Shown here: piece after piece, positions 37,401 through 45,987 of the stretch | How the letters are laid out: each line of letters starts with the position of its first letter | Position numbering within the stretch: position 1 is the stretch's first letter | Origin: an uncultured Pseudomonadales bacterium | Lineage (GTDB): Bacteria > Pseudomonadota > Gammaproteobacteria > Pseudomonadales > Porticoccaceae | Length of the DNA stretch: 64,000 nt | Assembly: GCA_943788445.1 (NCBI GenBank) | Contig: CALSQH010000009.1 | Location: forward strand, 1-64,000 | Reading direction: 5' to 3' | The notes under the pieces: model-generated | Databases searched by the model: none | Told to the model about the DNA's origin: nothing | Seen by the model: the letters and a program-made list of their open reading frames with translations, nothing else | Made by a program: the position numbers and the translations under genes

Positions 37401-39304
37401 TTGGTGATATGGGTGGCGATGTGTTTGGCAACGGTATGTTGCTCTCGGAGCATATACAGCTAGTTGCAGCGTTTAACCACCTGCACATCTTTATCGACCC
37501 CAATCCGAATGCGGCGGCGACCTTTGTCGAGCGCCAGCGCCTTTTCGAAACCCCGCGCAGCACCTGGGAAGATTTTGATCAGTCGCTGTTATCTGAGGGT
37601 GCGGTGGTGTTTTCCCGCAACGCTAAATCGCTTAACTTAAACCCGCAGATTAAAGCGCGGTTTAATATTCAAAGTGACAAACTGACCCCGACTGAATTGA
37701 TCGAAGCGATTTTAAAGTCTCAGGTCGATCTGATTTGGAATGGCGGTATCGGCACCTATGTTAAAGCCGCGTCAGAGAACAATGCCGAGGTTGGTGATCG
37801 CACCAACGACGGTTTGCGGGTTAATGGCCGCGACCTTAACTGCCGGGTATTTGGCGAGGGCGGTAATCTAGGCATGACCCAGCGCGGCCGTATTGAATTT
37901 TGCTTGGGCGGCGGCATCTGTAATACCGACTTTATCGATAATGCCGCGGGCGTAGACTGCTCAGATCATGAAGTGAATATCAAAATTCTCCTCAACGAAA
38001 AAGTCCGCGCCGGTGAATTGAGCGCCGCAGATCGCAATGACTTTTTGGCCTCGATGACCGACAGCGTCGCCGAATTAGTACTGCACAACAATCTTCGCCA
38101 AACCCAGGCGATAAGCCTAGCAATGCATCGCAGTGACCAGCAATACGCCGAGTATCAGCGCTTTATGGCCTGGCTTGAAACAAGCGGAAAGCTTGACCGA
38201 GAGCTCGAGTTTTTGCCCAGCGATGAGCAGCTTAATGATCGTGTCAGCCGTGGCCAGCCGGTCTGGACACGCCCAGAACTCGCAGTATTGGTCTGCTATT
38301 CAAAGGTCATGCTAAAAGAGGCCTTGCTCGAGGCCAACTTACTCGACGATCCGGTCTTGGCCGGCTCTGTAAACCACGCATTTCCGCCACAACTGGTCGA
38401 ACGCTATGCCGACGATGTCAAAGAACATCAGCTGCGCCGCGAGATAGCCGCCACTCAGCTGGCCAATGATATGGTTGACCGTGTCGGCTTCACCATCTTC
38501 TTCCGGCAGATGGAATCCACCGGTGCCAGCGCCGCAGATATAGTCCGCGCCTTTAGCATCAGTATGCATATTCTGGGTGTTGATAAACTCTGGCAGCAGG
38601 TTGAGAACAGTGAGGATAGTCTGTCAGCCACCGTGCAGCTCGACCTGCTGCATATACTGATGCGCGTGGTGCGCCGCTCAAGCCGTTGGTTCCTACGTAA
38701 TCGGCGTTTAAACCTGCACTGCAGTGAGATTATTCACAGCATGACAGCGCCTATGCAACTGGTACTAGAAAACTTGCCAGCCCTGCATGAAGCAGAGTGG
38801 ATTAAGCTATGGAATGATGAAAAAGGCCAACTTATAGCGCAGGGCGTTGAGCAGCAACTCGCCGCAACCCTCGCCGCAGCTGACAGCATGTTTATCACCG
38901 TTGGCACCGTCGAGATGGCTCTGCGATTGCAACGCCCCGCAGAACTGGTTGCGCGACTCGCGTTTAAGCTTGGCGAGCACCTGTCGCTGGATTGGTTTAT
39001 GTCGCAGATTGTTGGTTTGCAGCCGCAGAATCGCTGGCAAGATCTCGCCCGAGAATCCTATGTGGATGATCTCGAAAGCCAGCGCCGCCAGTTGACCGCC
39101 TGCCTACTTGAAGGCCATGAATCCGAGGATATTGACCAGTTACTGGCAAATTGGCAGGTCCAGCAGGCCATGTTAATTACCCGATGGAAAGCCATGGTGG
39201 TTGAATTGCAGCGCGGCGTAGCCCCTGATTTTGCGATGGTTTCTGTGGCACTTAGAGAGCTATTGGATCTGGTGCAAGCCTCGGTAGATGCGGCAGGCGC
39301 ATAA
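34439..39304 (+). CDS. gdhB: Large NAD-specific glutamate dehydrogenase
   Basis: A 1621-residue (180 kDa class) NAD-glutamate dehydrogenase that deaminates glutamate to 2-oxoglutarate and ammonium. The long N-terminal half has ACT-like regulatory segments (DMPFLVDSLRVALNRRG). The catalytic core is recognised by GLRWSDRLEDYRTEVLGL, KGGFVAKQ and DMGGDVFGNGMLLSEH. The C-terminal helical region is complete. Length equals the Pseudomonas enzyme. The TTG at 34439 is spaced eight bases from AAAGG; an ATG six bases later is possible. Confidence 0.96.
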   Translation: MSMDVKKNIGREELAGILTAVAVDKLSSSQADEFLDFIVNAMHFYPDADYLARPAEQIFFNIYGLFTFSKKADNVALAGHARVKAFNPEPEVDGWNSPYSIIYINQRDMPFLVDSLRVALNRRGLNIFTLQSNPVWVVRDNSGQLIASHRSYIEGAQREAFINIEVDIHRDSELAELQRDLLAVLDDVQKVVDDFDPMRLRVGELIEELTETATHVPNVKESLEFLRWIHNGYFTFLGAVEFDLVQGNNQSYLREVADTRLGLLHKYGGDTREEAIQQLSPGVVALYEGDDILTFTKSSRRSRVHRDVYSDYLVVKRFNDKQEPIGEVRFLGLYTSQFYSYSPRRIPILRDKVNWVLDNCGFDKNSHDGKTLLSILDFHPRDELFHLTREELAETAIAIWQIQERRVIKVFMHADPFDKFVSCIVYLPRESFNTAARIKIQQAIGDELDAEESEFTTQFLPESVLVRIYLVYQMRSKKYLQVECQQLESLVSHITRDWSDAFAEQAIIHWGERDGRAMARQFQRAFPSSYREVCTPVQAIADVLLIDELNNAGELGIAFNNLHGDENHFLQLKLFHWDTPLELSDMIPMLENLGFRVMVEHPYLIKQDAGNQIWLQDFRLSFSLDVNVDVSAVQGSFKDALRVVWQGEAENDTFNRLVIGARLDWRAVAMLRLYSRYLKQLGIAYSQEFIADTLARHLVITRNLVALFKSYFDPRYAGENTRLDRAAGLSKKIRQGLDEVDNVSEDIVLRGYLEVVEATLRTNFFQGIEDGSSKSYISVKLETAKISLAPKPRPDYEIFVYSPRVEGVHLRGGKVARGGLRWSDRLEDYRTEVLGLVKAQQVKNAVIVPTGAKGGFVAKQASMAAGREAWLQEGIASYMLYVQALLDISDNLIEGEVVAPYNVVRRDGDDPYLVVAADKGTATFSDIANEISEANNFWLGDAFASGGGNGYDHKAMGITARGAWVAVQRHFRELGVDIQREDFSVVGIGDMGGDVFGNGMLLSEHIQLVAAFNHLHIFIDPNPNAAATFVERQRLFETPRSTWEDFDQSLLSEGAVVFSRNAKSLNLNPQIKARFNIQSDKLTPTELIEAILKSQVDLIWNGGIGTYVKAASENNAEVGDRTNDGLRVNGRDLNCRVFGEGGNLGMTQRGRIEFCLGGGICNTDFIDNAAGVDCSDHEVNIKILLNEKVRAGELSAADRNDFLASMTDSVAELVLHNNLRQTQAISLAMHRSDQQYAEYQRFMAWLETSGKLDRELEFLPSDEQLNDRVSRGQPVWTRPELAVLVCYSKVMLKEALLEANLLDDPVLAGSVNHAFPPQLVERYADDVKEHQLRREIAATQLANDMVDRVGFTIFFRQMESTGASAADIVRAFSISMHILGVDKLWQQVENSEDSLSATVQLDLLHILMRVVRRSSRWFLRNRRLNLHCSEIIHSMTAPMQLVLENLPALHEAEWIKLWNDEKGQLIAQGVEQQLAATLAAADSMFITVGTVEMALRLQRPAELVARLAFKLGEHLSLDWFMSQIVGLQPQNRWQDLARESYVDDLESQRRQLTACLLEGHESEDIDQLLANWQVQQAMLITRWKAMVVELQRGVAPDFAMVSVALRELLDLVQASVDAAGA

Positions 39305-39518
39305 TATTCGACATATTCGATAAAGGGCTGGTCGCTTACTTTAGTCTATCTTTAAACTATCAGCCGAGTTCCACAAAACAACAATAAAAAAATCCCACTA
39401 CTGCGGAATTCCAACGCTTTGCTGTTACTCATTAGACGGCGGCTTTTTATTAGGCGGCCTGCTACTAGGTGAGATAAGAGTTCCCGCCTGCAAAGCTAAC
39501 AACCGGAACAGGCAAGCA

Positions 39519-40145
39519 ATGAAAAGTGGACAGACAGGCACGTCTAAAACACAAGAAAGTCAGAAAGGCCAACAAACCACCGGCATCTTTCAGGCATTTC
39601 TGCAAAACGAATCGCTGTTAAAGCGCTTTCTCAGGCGTTTTCTGTACAAGCAAGAAGATATCGACGAGATATCCCAAGAAACCTTTTTGCGCGCCTACAA
39701 AGCCACCAAGGGCCGCGAAATAGATTCCCCAAAAGCCTATCTATTCCAAGTTGCCCGTTCGCTGGCCTACAGTGAACTATCACGCAAAACCCGCAAACTC
39801 ACCGACTATCTAGAAGACGCACTGGAAGAGAACGCCGGCACCACAGACAGCCTTGAAGAAGAAATAGCCGCCCATCAAAAAGTCAGCTTCTTCTTTGACG
39901 CCATCGCCGAACTGCCGCCCCAGTGCCGGCGCGTGTTTCTAATGCGCAAAGTGCAGGGCATGCCTCACAAAGCCATCGCCGCCAGTTTAGGCATAGGCGC
40001 CAGCGCCGTTGAAAAGCATATCGCCATAGGCACCCAGCGCTGCAAAAAATATATCGAAACCCGAGAAGGGGCCGACAACAGCAGATCAGATATCACAGAT
40101 TTGCGCGACCCCCAAGACATAACAAGAGGACAGACCCATGAGTAA
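39519..40145 (+). CDS. ECF sigma factor (FecI-type)
   Basis: A 208-residue sigma-70 family ECF factor. Region 2 lies at about 30-95 (RFLYKQEDIDEISQETFLRAYKA) and region 4 at about 125-180 (LPPQCRRVFLMRKVQGMPHKAIAASLGI), with a short linker. It overlaps the FecR-like gene by 8 bp. Together they should form a cell-surface signalling pair for the downstream TBDR, whose STN domain would contact FecR. No FecI-type promoter was identified. Confidence 0.9.
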   Translation: MKSGQTGTSKTQESQKGQQTTGIFQAFLQNESLLKRFLRRFLYKQEDIDEISQETFLRAYKATKGREIDSPKAYLFQVARSLAYSELSRKTRKLTDYLEDALEENAGTTDSLEEEIAAHQKVSFFFDAIAELPPQCRRVFLMRKVQGMPHKAIAASLGIGASAVEKHIAIGTQRCKKYIETREGADNSRSDITDLRDPQDITRGQTHE

Positions 40146-41337
40146 TCATAACGATACTCAGGACCCTAATTCTGGGGCAAGGACTCCTAGAGAAGACAGC
40201 CGAAAAGGAACTAACAGCATAGTGGAATTCCCAGAACACAAAAGCATTGAAACCCAAGCGTCCGAATGGCTTGCCAAACTCGATGCCGAGCAGCCCAGCG
40301 CCAAAGTGCTAAGTGAATTTAAACGGTGGGTCAATGCCGACACGGCGCACAGCCAAGCCTTCGAAGATATGGTCGAATTTTGGGATGAAATGAATATCCT
40401 GACTGAAGCCGTGCTGCCCAGAGAACAGCTCTCAAGACAAGAGCTTTCAAGAGAAAAGCTCGTAAATGAAAAGCTCGCAAATGAAAAGCCTCGACTCTTT
40501 GCCAAGCCCCGCGCCGCCTTCGCCACAGGCATGCTCGCCATCGCCGCCGTGTTCACCCTCGCCATTACCATCAGCATGCAATTCGGCGCACCGACTATCT
40601 ACATCACCGGCATAGGCGAGCAGCAAACCATCCAGCTAGCCGACAACTCCACCGTGCAGCTCAACACCAACAGCCGCCTAGAAGTTGACTACAGCGACAA
40701 CTATCGCCGTCTCACCCTCAGCCACGGCGAAGCCCACTTCAACGTCGCCCACAACCCCGACCGTCCCTTCGAAGTCTATGCAGGGCAGGGCCTAGTGCGC
40801 GCCATCGGCACCGCCTTCACCGTGCATATCCGTAAAATCGATATCGAAGTGCTTGTCACCGAAGGCACCGTCGAGCTCGATCACGCAGTCCAACCTAAAC
40901 AGTCCCAGCAACCGCCCCGGGCACCGATCATTAATACCAGCGTGGTTATCGCCACCGAGAGTAATCCAGAGCAAACAGCGCAGAGCTTTAAACCCGGCCT
41001 AAAAGTCAGCGCCGGCAATAAAGTTATGTACGACAAAGACCTGCTCGACGAAGTGAAGCTAGTGGTTGCCACCCAAATCGAAGAACAGCTCTCATGGCGC
41101 CAAGGCATGCTGCTATTCAAAGGCGAACCCCTGCAAAAAGTCGTCGACGAAGTCAGCCGCTACACAGACCTAACAATTGTTATCCCCGAACGCAGCGCCC
41201 GAGAGCTAAAAGTAGGGGGGTTATTCAAAGTAGGTGATACAGAATCCCTGTTTGAAGCCCTAAGGGATGGTTTTGGCATCCATGTAAAAGAGGTCTCCAG
41301 CGATGTGGTTTACCTTATTTCTGATGAAAATCATTAA
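40138..41337 (+). CDS. FecR-like anti-sigma/signal-transducing protein
   Basis: A 399-residue inner-membrane protein. The N-terminal FecR cytosolic domain shows ASEWLAKLDAEQPSAKVLSEFKRWV, then a transmembrane helix (GMLAIAAVFTLAITISM) at about 130-150, a periplasmic FecR domain (ADNSTVQLNTNSRLEVDYSD, LSHGEAHFNVAHNPDRPFEV) and a C-terminal STN-interacting region. Four near-identical SRQELSRE/NEKLANEK repeats precede the helix. It should relay TBDR occupancy to the sigma factor at 39519. Confidence 0.9.
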   Translation: MSNHNDTQDPNSGARTPREDSRKGTNSIVEFPEHKSIETQASEWLAKLDAEQPSAKVLSEFKRWVNADTAHSQAFEDMVEFWDEMNILTEAVLPREQLSRQELSREKLVNEKLANEKPRLFAKPRAAFATGMLAIAAVFTLAITISMQFGAPTIYITGIGEQQTIQLADNSTVQLNTNSRLEVDYSDNYRRLTLSHGEAHFNVAHNPDRPFEVYAGQGLVRAIGTAFTVHIRKIDIEVLVTEGTVELDHAVQPKQSQQPPRAPIINTSVVIATESNPEQTAQSFKPGLKVSAGNKVMYDKDLLDEVKLVVATQIEEQLSWRQGMLLFKGEPLQKVVDEVSRYTDLTIVIPERSARELKVGGLFKVGDTESLFEALRDGFGIHVKEVSSDVVYLISDENH

Positions 41338-42010
41338 TAAAAACAGCGTTATCAAACCCACGATCCCAACCTCAATCACAGCCACAATCAGAGGCAAGCA
41401 AACCGTCACGCAAAAAATAAACAGACTTTTTTCAATCCCACACCTGAGGTTTTTGCGCCAATCGCTATTACCCAATATGCGACCGGCGAGAAAAACGCAA
41501 CGCGGTGTAACGCCAACAACGGGGTCGCCAACAATAGCCAAATGGACAGTGACGGGGCCATTTAGATGGAAAGCTAGATGCATAGCCCAAGCAGCGCTAA
41601 TAGCAACACTAGCCTGCGGTAGCTCAGGCCTAAACGCCACCAACAGCAACAGGGAAAGCGCAGCAACCTACAGCTTTGATATCCCCGCGCAAAAAGTGGA
41701 AGACGCCCTCAGCCAGCTAGCCCAACAAACCGGCCACCAACTATTGTTTTCGTATCCCCTAGTAGACGCCCTAGACTCATCAGCAGTGCAGGGAACCCAC
41801 ACCGTCACCCGTGCTTTGCAGCAACTGCTACAAAACACAACCCTCTCCGGCCGCCTAACCGAGCGCGGCGTCATTATCGTCACCGATGCTCGATATAACA
41901 GTGACAAAGGGAGAGGTAATATGATGATTAATACTAATAAACGGAAAAATTTACTGGCGACATTTATAGCGAGTGTTTGCAACCGGTGCAACCGCACAGG
42001 GTGTGGATAG
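41324..42010 (+). CDS. STN domain and N-terminal part of a TonB-dependent receptor
   Basis: Starts at an ATG overlapping the fecR stop and encodes a hydrophobic export-like segment (AQAALIATLACGSSG), then a secretin/TonB N-terminal (STN) domain at about 113-190 (YSFDIPAQKVEDALSQLAQQTG). A second signal-like segment (TNKRKNLLATFIASV) follows, with its own GGAGAGG ribosome site ahead of ATG 41921. A one-base insertion near 41975-41977 then sends the frame to a stop at 42010. Removing one T would continue as ATGATAQGVDSD...DEIIVTASKR, the plug start. A compensating one-base deletion near 42069-42074 restores the frame used by the barrel. Either a pseudogene or a sequence error. Confidence 0.75.
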   Translation: MKIINKNSVIKPTIPTSITATIRGKQTVTQKINRLFSIPHLRFLRQSLLPNMRPARKTQRGVTPTTGSPTIAKWTVTGPFRWKARCIAQAALIATLACGSSGLNATNSNRESAATYSFDIPAQKVEDALSQLAQQTGHQLLFSYPLVDALDSSAVQGTHTVTRALQQLLQNTTLSGRLTERGVIIVTDARYNSDKGRGNMMINTNKRKNLLATFIASVCNRCNRTGCG

Positions 42011-42103
42011 CGATCAACAGGCTGCGACGCAGCAAAATCAAATTGATGAAATTATTGTAACCGCGAGTAAGCGGGGGCTGGGCAGAGTATTCAGGATACG
42101 GCG

Positions 42104-44203
42104 ATGGCGATTTCGGCGTTGAGTGGGGATACGATTGAGAAGCGTGGGTTGGTGGGGATGGATGATTATTTGCGGACCTTGCCTGGGGTGAGTATGCAGG
42201 ATCGGGGGGCGGGGCAGAATAGTATTGTTATTAGAGGGATTGCAGCAAACCCGCAAGTTGAAACTCAAGCCGTAGGCGTTTATTTTGGTGAAACACCTAT
42301 CACTGGTCTAGGTTCGAATAGTTCGTCTGGTAGTTCTGGCAATGGTGATATCAAATTAGTTGATATTGAACGCATAGAAGTATTACGTGGTCCGCAAGGC
42401 ACTCTCTATGGTTCCGGTTCGATGGGAGGTACTGTCCGTGTACTTCCTAACAAGCCTAATCTTGAGGAAATCGAAGGTTCTGTTGCCTCACGTTTTTCTC
42501 AGACCGCTGAAAAAGGTGGTGATAACACCATGCTTCAAGGGGTGTTAAATATCCCTTTAATTGAAGACACATTGGCGATTAGAGCAGTGGCTTACCAATT
42601 TGATAATAGTGGTTATATTGAAAATGTTGGCTCCACTTATGCACCCTTAGTTGGCGCGATTGCCGCTGGAGGTGGTGTGGATGATCGCGGTGATGTAGGT
42701 GCGGATAAGTATACAGGCTTGCGCTTGACGACACTCTGGCAGCCGACCGACGAGCTTTCAGTCACCTTGGGCTATATCCAGCAGGAAATTGAGCAAGAGG
42801 GTCTACCAGAGGTGAATCTTACTTTGGGTGACTTTGAGCAAGCACGTTTAGGAGTCGGTTCTGACGGTAGCCGAAGTGAATTTATAGGCAATGATGTTGA
42901 TATTACCAATCTGATATTTGAATACGATCTAGGTTGGGGAAGTGTTATGAGTACATCTTCATGGATTGATTATGATTCTCTAAACAATGTAGATTTCACA
43001 GAGCTTCTATCTCTATTTGGTTTGAGCGCTCCAATGGATATTAGAGGCACCGAAGACACAGAAAAATTTATTGAAGAATTGCGCTTAACATCTCAGTTAG
43101 ACGGTTCGGTGCAGTTTTTGCTTGGCTTCTATTACGAGGATGAAGATTATGCTTCAGCAGGTCCGATTATGTGGAGTGGGGTTCCTACCTTTAGTGCGTT
43201 CGATACCCTTCAATTCGTCACAAGATCTACCACCCAGAAGGCCTTGTTTGGTGAGCTTTCCTATCAAATGACTGACGAGCTAACAGCAACCTTGGGGGCG
43301 CGCTATTTTGAGTATGATCAAGATAGTCTAACTGAAGGGAGTGGTGCGTTAATAGGTGCTCCAGTCTTTGACCCTAAAGAAAACTCGGATAACGGAGACA
43401 ATTTTAAAGCCAGCCTTACCTATACCCCTAATGAAGATATTCTAATTTATGGTCAGTGGGCCGAGGGTTTTCGTTTGGGTGAACCGAAGAAGACAACGCC
43501 AGTAACCTGTGATGTTGACCAAGACGGTAATATCGACGCACTAGGTGTGCCATCCAGAGCAACGAGTCCTGATGAGCTGGAAAGCTTTGAGCTAGGCATA
43601 AAAACGGCCTTCGCTGATAATCGCATTCGATTGAATGCTGCGATATATCGTATTAATTGGGAAGGCATTCCGGTTTCAATTGCTACGCCCTCACCCTGTG
43701 CAGTGGCTTTTCTTTTCAATGCTGGTAAATCTAAGTCTGAGGGTATTGAGCTAGAGCTACAGGCGCATGTAACGGAAAGCTTCCGGCTGGATGTCAGTGC
43801 AGCTTATGGCGAAGCCACTCTCACGGAAGATGTTCCAAATGTTACCGGTTTTGGTTCTGCGGGCGATAGCCTCCCCGGATCATCTGACTACAATATAAGC
43901 CTAGCGGCAGAATACAGCTTTTCTTTTGCTGGATTTGATAGTTTCGTCCGGGGCGATTATTCCTATGTTGGCAGGTTCTACAATAACTTCACTGAAAGTG
44001 GTCTAGCCTCCGGTGACTATGGTCAACTCAACCTTAAATTAGGTACTAGCTTTGATCAAATTGACGTCGACTTGTTTGTTAATAATGTAACAAATGAAGA
44101 TGAATTTACTTGGATTGAGTCAGGCCTAGGTGGATTCGGGTTTAGCCGAGCTTACCGCCTTCGTCCTCGCACTATGGGACTAAACCTAGCTTATAAATTC
44201 TAA
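42104..44203 (+). CDS. TonB-dependent receptor, plug and beta-barrel
   Basis: 699 readable residues of an outer-membrane TonB-dependent receptor, beginning inside the plug (MAISALSGDTIEKRGL; IVIRGIAANPQ; IERIEVLRGPQGTLYGSGSMGG) and running to the terminal aromatic strand (RPRTMGLNLAYKF). The true N-terminus lies upstream in the STN reading frame, separated by about 100 bp in another frame. The barrel half is AT-richer than the STN/FecR part. The ligand is unknown; peptide-like substrates are suggested by the adjacent S9 peptidase and dipeptide epimerase. Confidence 0.85.
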   Translation: MAISALSGDTIEKRGLVGMDDYLRTLPGVSMQDRGAGQNSIVIRGIAANPQVETQAVGVYFGETPITGLGSNSSSGSSGNGDIKLVDIERIEVLRGPQGTLYGSGSMGGTVRVLPNKPNLEEIEGSVASRFSQTAEKGGDNTMLQGVLNIPLIEDTLAIRAVAYQFDNSGYIENVGSTYAPLVGAIAAGGGVDDRGDVGADKYTGLRLTTLWQPTDELSVTLGYIQQEIEQEGLPEVNLTLGDFEQARLGVGSDGSRSEFIGNDVDITNLIFEYDLGWGSVMSTSSWIDYDSLNNVDFTELLSLFGLSAPMDIRGTEDTEKFIEELRLTSQLDGSVQFLLGFYYEDEDYASAGPIMWSGVPTFSAFDTLQFVTRSTTQKALFGELSYQMTDELTATLGARYFEYDQDSLTEGSGALIGAPVFDPKENSDNGDNFKASLTYTPNEDILIYGQWAEGFRLGEPKKTTPVTCDVDQDGNIDALGVPSRATSPDELESFELGIKTAFADNRIRLNAAIYRINWEGIPVSIATPSPCAVAFLFNAGKSKSEGIELELQAHVTESFRLDVSAAYGEATLTEDVPNVTGFGSAGDSLPGSSDYNISLAAEYSFSFAGFDSFVRGDYSYVGRFYNNFTESGLASGDYGQLNLKLGTSFDQIDVDLFVNNVTNEDEFTWIESGLGGFGFSRAYRLRPRTMGLNLAYKF

Positions 44204-44220
44204 GTTATACCTTCGCTAAA

Positions 44221-44265
44221 GCGATTTCCCTCTGATTAATGACATAGTTGATCAGAGGAGATCGC
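44221..44265 (+). other. Hairpin between receptor and transporter genes
   Basis: CCTCTGAT (44229-44236) pairs perfectly with ATCAGAGG (44251-44258) across 14 bases. Flanking GCGAT and ATCGC (44221-44225, 44261-44265) extend the stem past a small internal loop. No T tract follows, so it is more likely an mRNA processing or stabilising hairpin than a terminator. Confidence 0.55.
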
Positions 44266-44304
44266 ACCATTAAAAACCAGCTACATATTTCTGGTACCAA
44301 TCAA

Positions 44305-45660
44305 ATGCCCAAATCCAATGACACTAAATTGCATTTAGAGACTTATCGCACATTGAATTATGCGTTGCCTACGGTAGTGGTTGCTTTTTTAATTGGCCCA
44401 GTCGCTATTATTCAAGGGATTTATGCCAAATATTTTGGGCTAAGCCTGACAACGATTGCTAGTGTGTTGCTGATTGCGCGTCTATTTGACGCCGTCACAG
44501 ATCCTCTTATTGGCTATTTTTCTGATCACTACTATGCCCGTACGGGTAGCCGAAAAAAAATCATTTGTACTGGCGCTGTACTATTTATTATTAGTGCTTA
44601 TTTCCTATATGTTCCTCATGGTATTGGATCGTCTGCGCCTTATGATCCAATTAGCACGGCCTATTTTTTAACATGGTTTTTAATCTTTTATTTAGGTTGG
44701 ACAATGTTTGAGATCCCGCATTTAGCGTGGGGAAGTGAGTTGGCAGTAGGTGCGCGAGAACAAAATAATATCTTTAGCGCTCGTATATTTGGTTATTCGA
44801 TAGGTGGTCTAATATTTTATGCCATACCTTTATTGCCGATTTTTGAGGTCCATGCTTTTACACCAGAGACATTAACGTGGTCCGTGCTTATTGCTGCAGT
44901 ATTTGCATTGCCCGCTTTGTATTTTGGTGTGGCTATGGTTCCGGAGAGAAAAGCACGTGATGTTGCGAGAGCGACATTGGGGCAAGTAGAGAAATCGAAT
45001 AGAAGTACAGGCCTGCCCGATCTCTATCATGTGTTAATCGCTAATAAGCCATTTTTGCTTATGTTGTCGGCCTTTATTCTTTCAGGAACTGGGATAGGAA
45101 TGTTGATGGCATTGCTGTTTATTTTTTCGGACGGGTATTTAGGGTTTGGTGAAAACCTTCCATTGATTTATTTGCTAACCATGTTGTCTTCGATCATAAG
45201 TATTGGCTTATGGAACAAGTTATCAGTTTTTTTAGGTAAGAGAGTTTGCTGGGGACTCGGAGTGATTATTATTGTTGTCGGGGTTCTAGGGATCAGCCTT
45301 TTAACTCCGACTGATGGTGATTGGTCAATGCTTTTACTTCTGCAAACATTAATTTTCAGCGGGTCTATAGCAATAAATATATTTGTCCCTTCTCTACTGT
45401 CGGACACTATTGCTTATGCCAATTGGAAATTTGGTTTTGATCACGCCAGTACCTATTTTTCAATATACACATTGGTTACAAAGGCTAACTTAGCTGTCGG
45501 TGGGGCCGTAGGGCTGGCGGTCGCTGGTTATTACGGGTTTGATCCGGCTTTAAGCGAACACAGTGATCGCCAAATTTTGAGCCTTCATGTCGCAATTTCT
45601 TATCTTCCTGCATTGATGCTTTTAATGTCCCTGCTTTTTTGTGGTGCTTACTCCCCTTAA
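44305..45660 (+). CDS. GPH-family (MFS) sodium/proton symporter, C-terminus frameshifted
   Basis: A 12-helix transporter of the glycoside-pentoside-hexuronide:cation symporter type (ARLFDAVTDPLIGYFSDHYYART; GSRKKII; FEIPHLAWGSELA). The chosen ATG at 44305 begins MPKSNDTK; an in-frame TTG at 44248 lies in the hairpin. The frame ends after SLLFCGAYSP. Removing one T from the T6 run at 45635-45640 gives SLLFVVLTPLNTRRNSIIRRR and a stop at 45722-45724, the normal basic tail of this family. About 26 residues are therefore lost or miscalled. The substrate may be a peptide or sugar. Confidence 0.82.
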   Translation: MPKSNDTKLHLETYRTLNYALPTVVVAFLIGPVAIIQGIYAKYFGLSLTTIASVLLIARLFDAVTDPLIGYFSDHYYARTGSRKKIICTGAVLFIISAYFLYVPHGIGSSAPYDPISTAYFLTWFLIFYLGWTMFEIPHLAWGSELAVGAREQNNIFSARIFGYSIGGLIFYAIPLLPIFEVHAFTPETLTWSVLIAAVFALPALYFGVAMVPERKARDVARATLGQVEKSNRSTGLPDLYHVLIANKPFLLMLSAFILSGTGIGMLMALLFIFSDGYLGFGENLPLIYLLTMLSSIISIGLWNKLSVFLGKRVCWGLGVIIIVVGVLGISLLTPTDGDWSMLLLLQTLIFSGSIAINIFVPSLLSDTIAYANWKFGFDHASTYFSIYTLVTKANLAVGGAVGLAVAGYYGFDPALSEHSDRQILSLHVAISYLPALMLLMSLLFCGAYSP

Positions 45661-45834
45661 TACTCGGCGTAATAGCATTATTCGACGGAGATTAGATGCT
45701 CGGTATGAGCAGATAACATCCTAGTTTTTTTGTAGTGATCCCTAGGCAAATGTGTATTGAAAAAACATATTGATAGAAGGCTTCGCATGAGGCCGATTTT
45801 GAGTAAGACACCTAAATAGGAGAATAGATTAGTA

Positions 45835-45987
45835 ATGATAAATGAAGCCATAAATTCCGGAGAATCAATTGAGTCTCGATACGAAAAGGCTCAAAACCTA
45901 GCGCGTGGAGTGTTGAGTAAAACGGTAGCGTTCAATACTACACTGTACCCAATTTGGATTGGGCAGAGTGATTTTCTTCTGGTATGA
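45835..45987 (+). pseudogene. N-terminal fragment of the S9 peptidase in another frame
   Basis: ATG 45835, preceded by TAGGAG, opens a 50-codon frame. Its end (LYPIWIGQSDFLLV) is what an S9 DPP-IV-like N-terminus should read before FWYERES in the next frame. Dropping one base near 45974-45979 joins them as GQSDFFWYERE, so this is the true start of the downstream gene, cut off by a one-base insertion. Confidence 0.75.

Noticed and set aside
44248..44304. TTG start for the GPH transporter
   Set aside because: It lies inside a stable hairpin and adds a polar 19-residue leader not expected in the family. ATG 44305 is preferred, though its ribosome site is weak.
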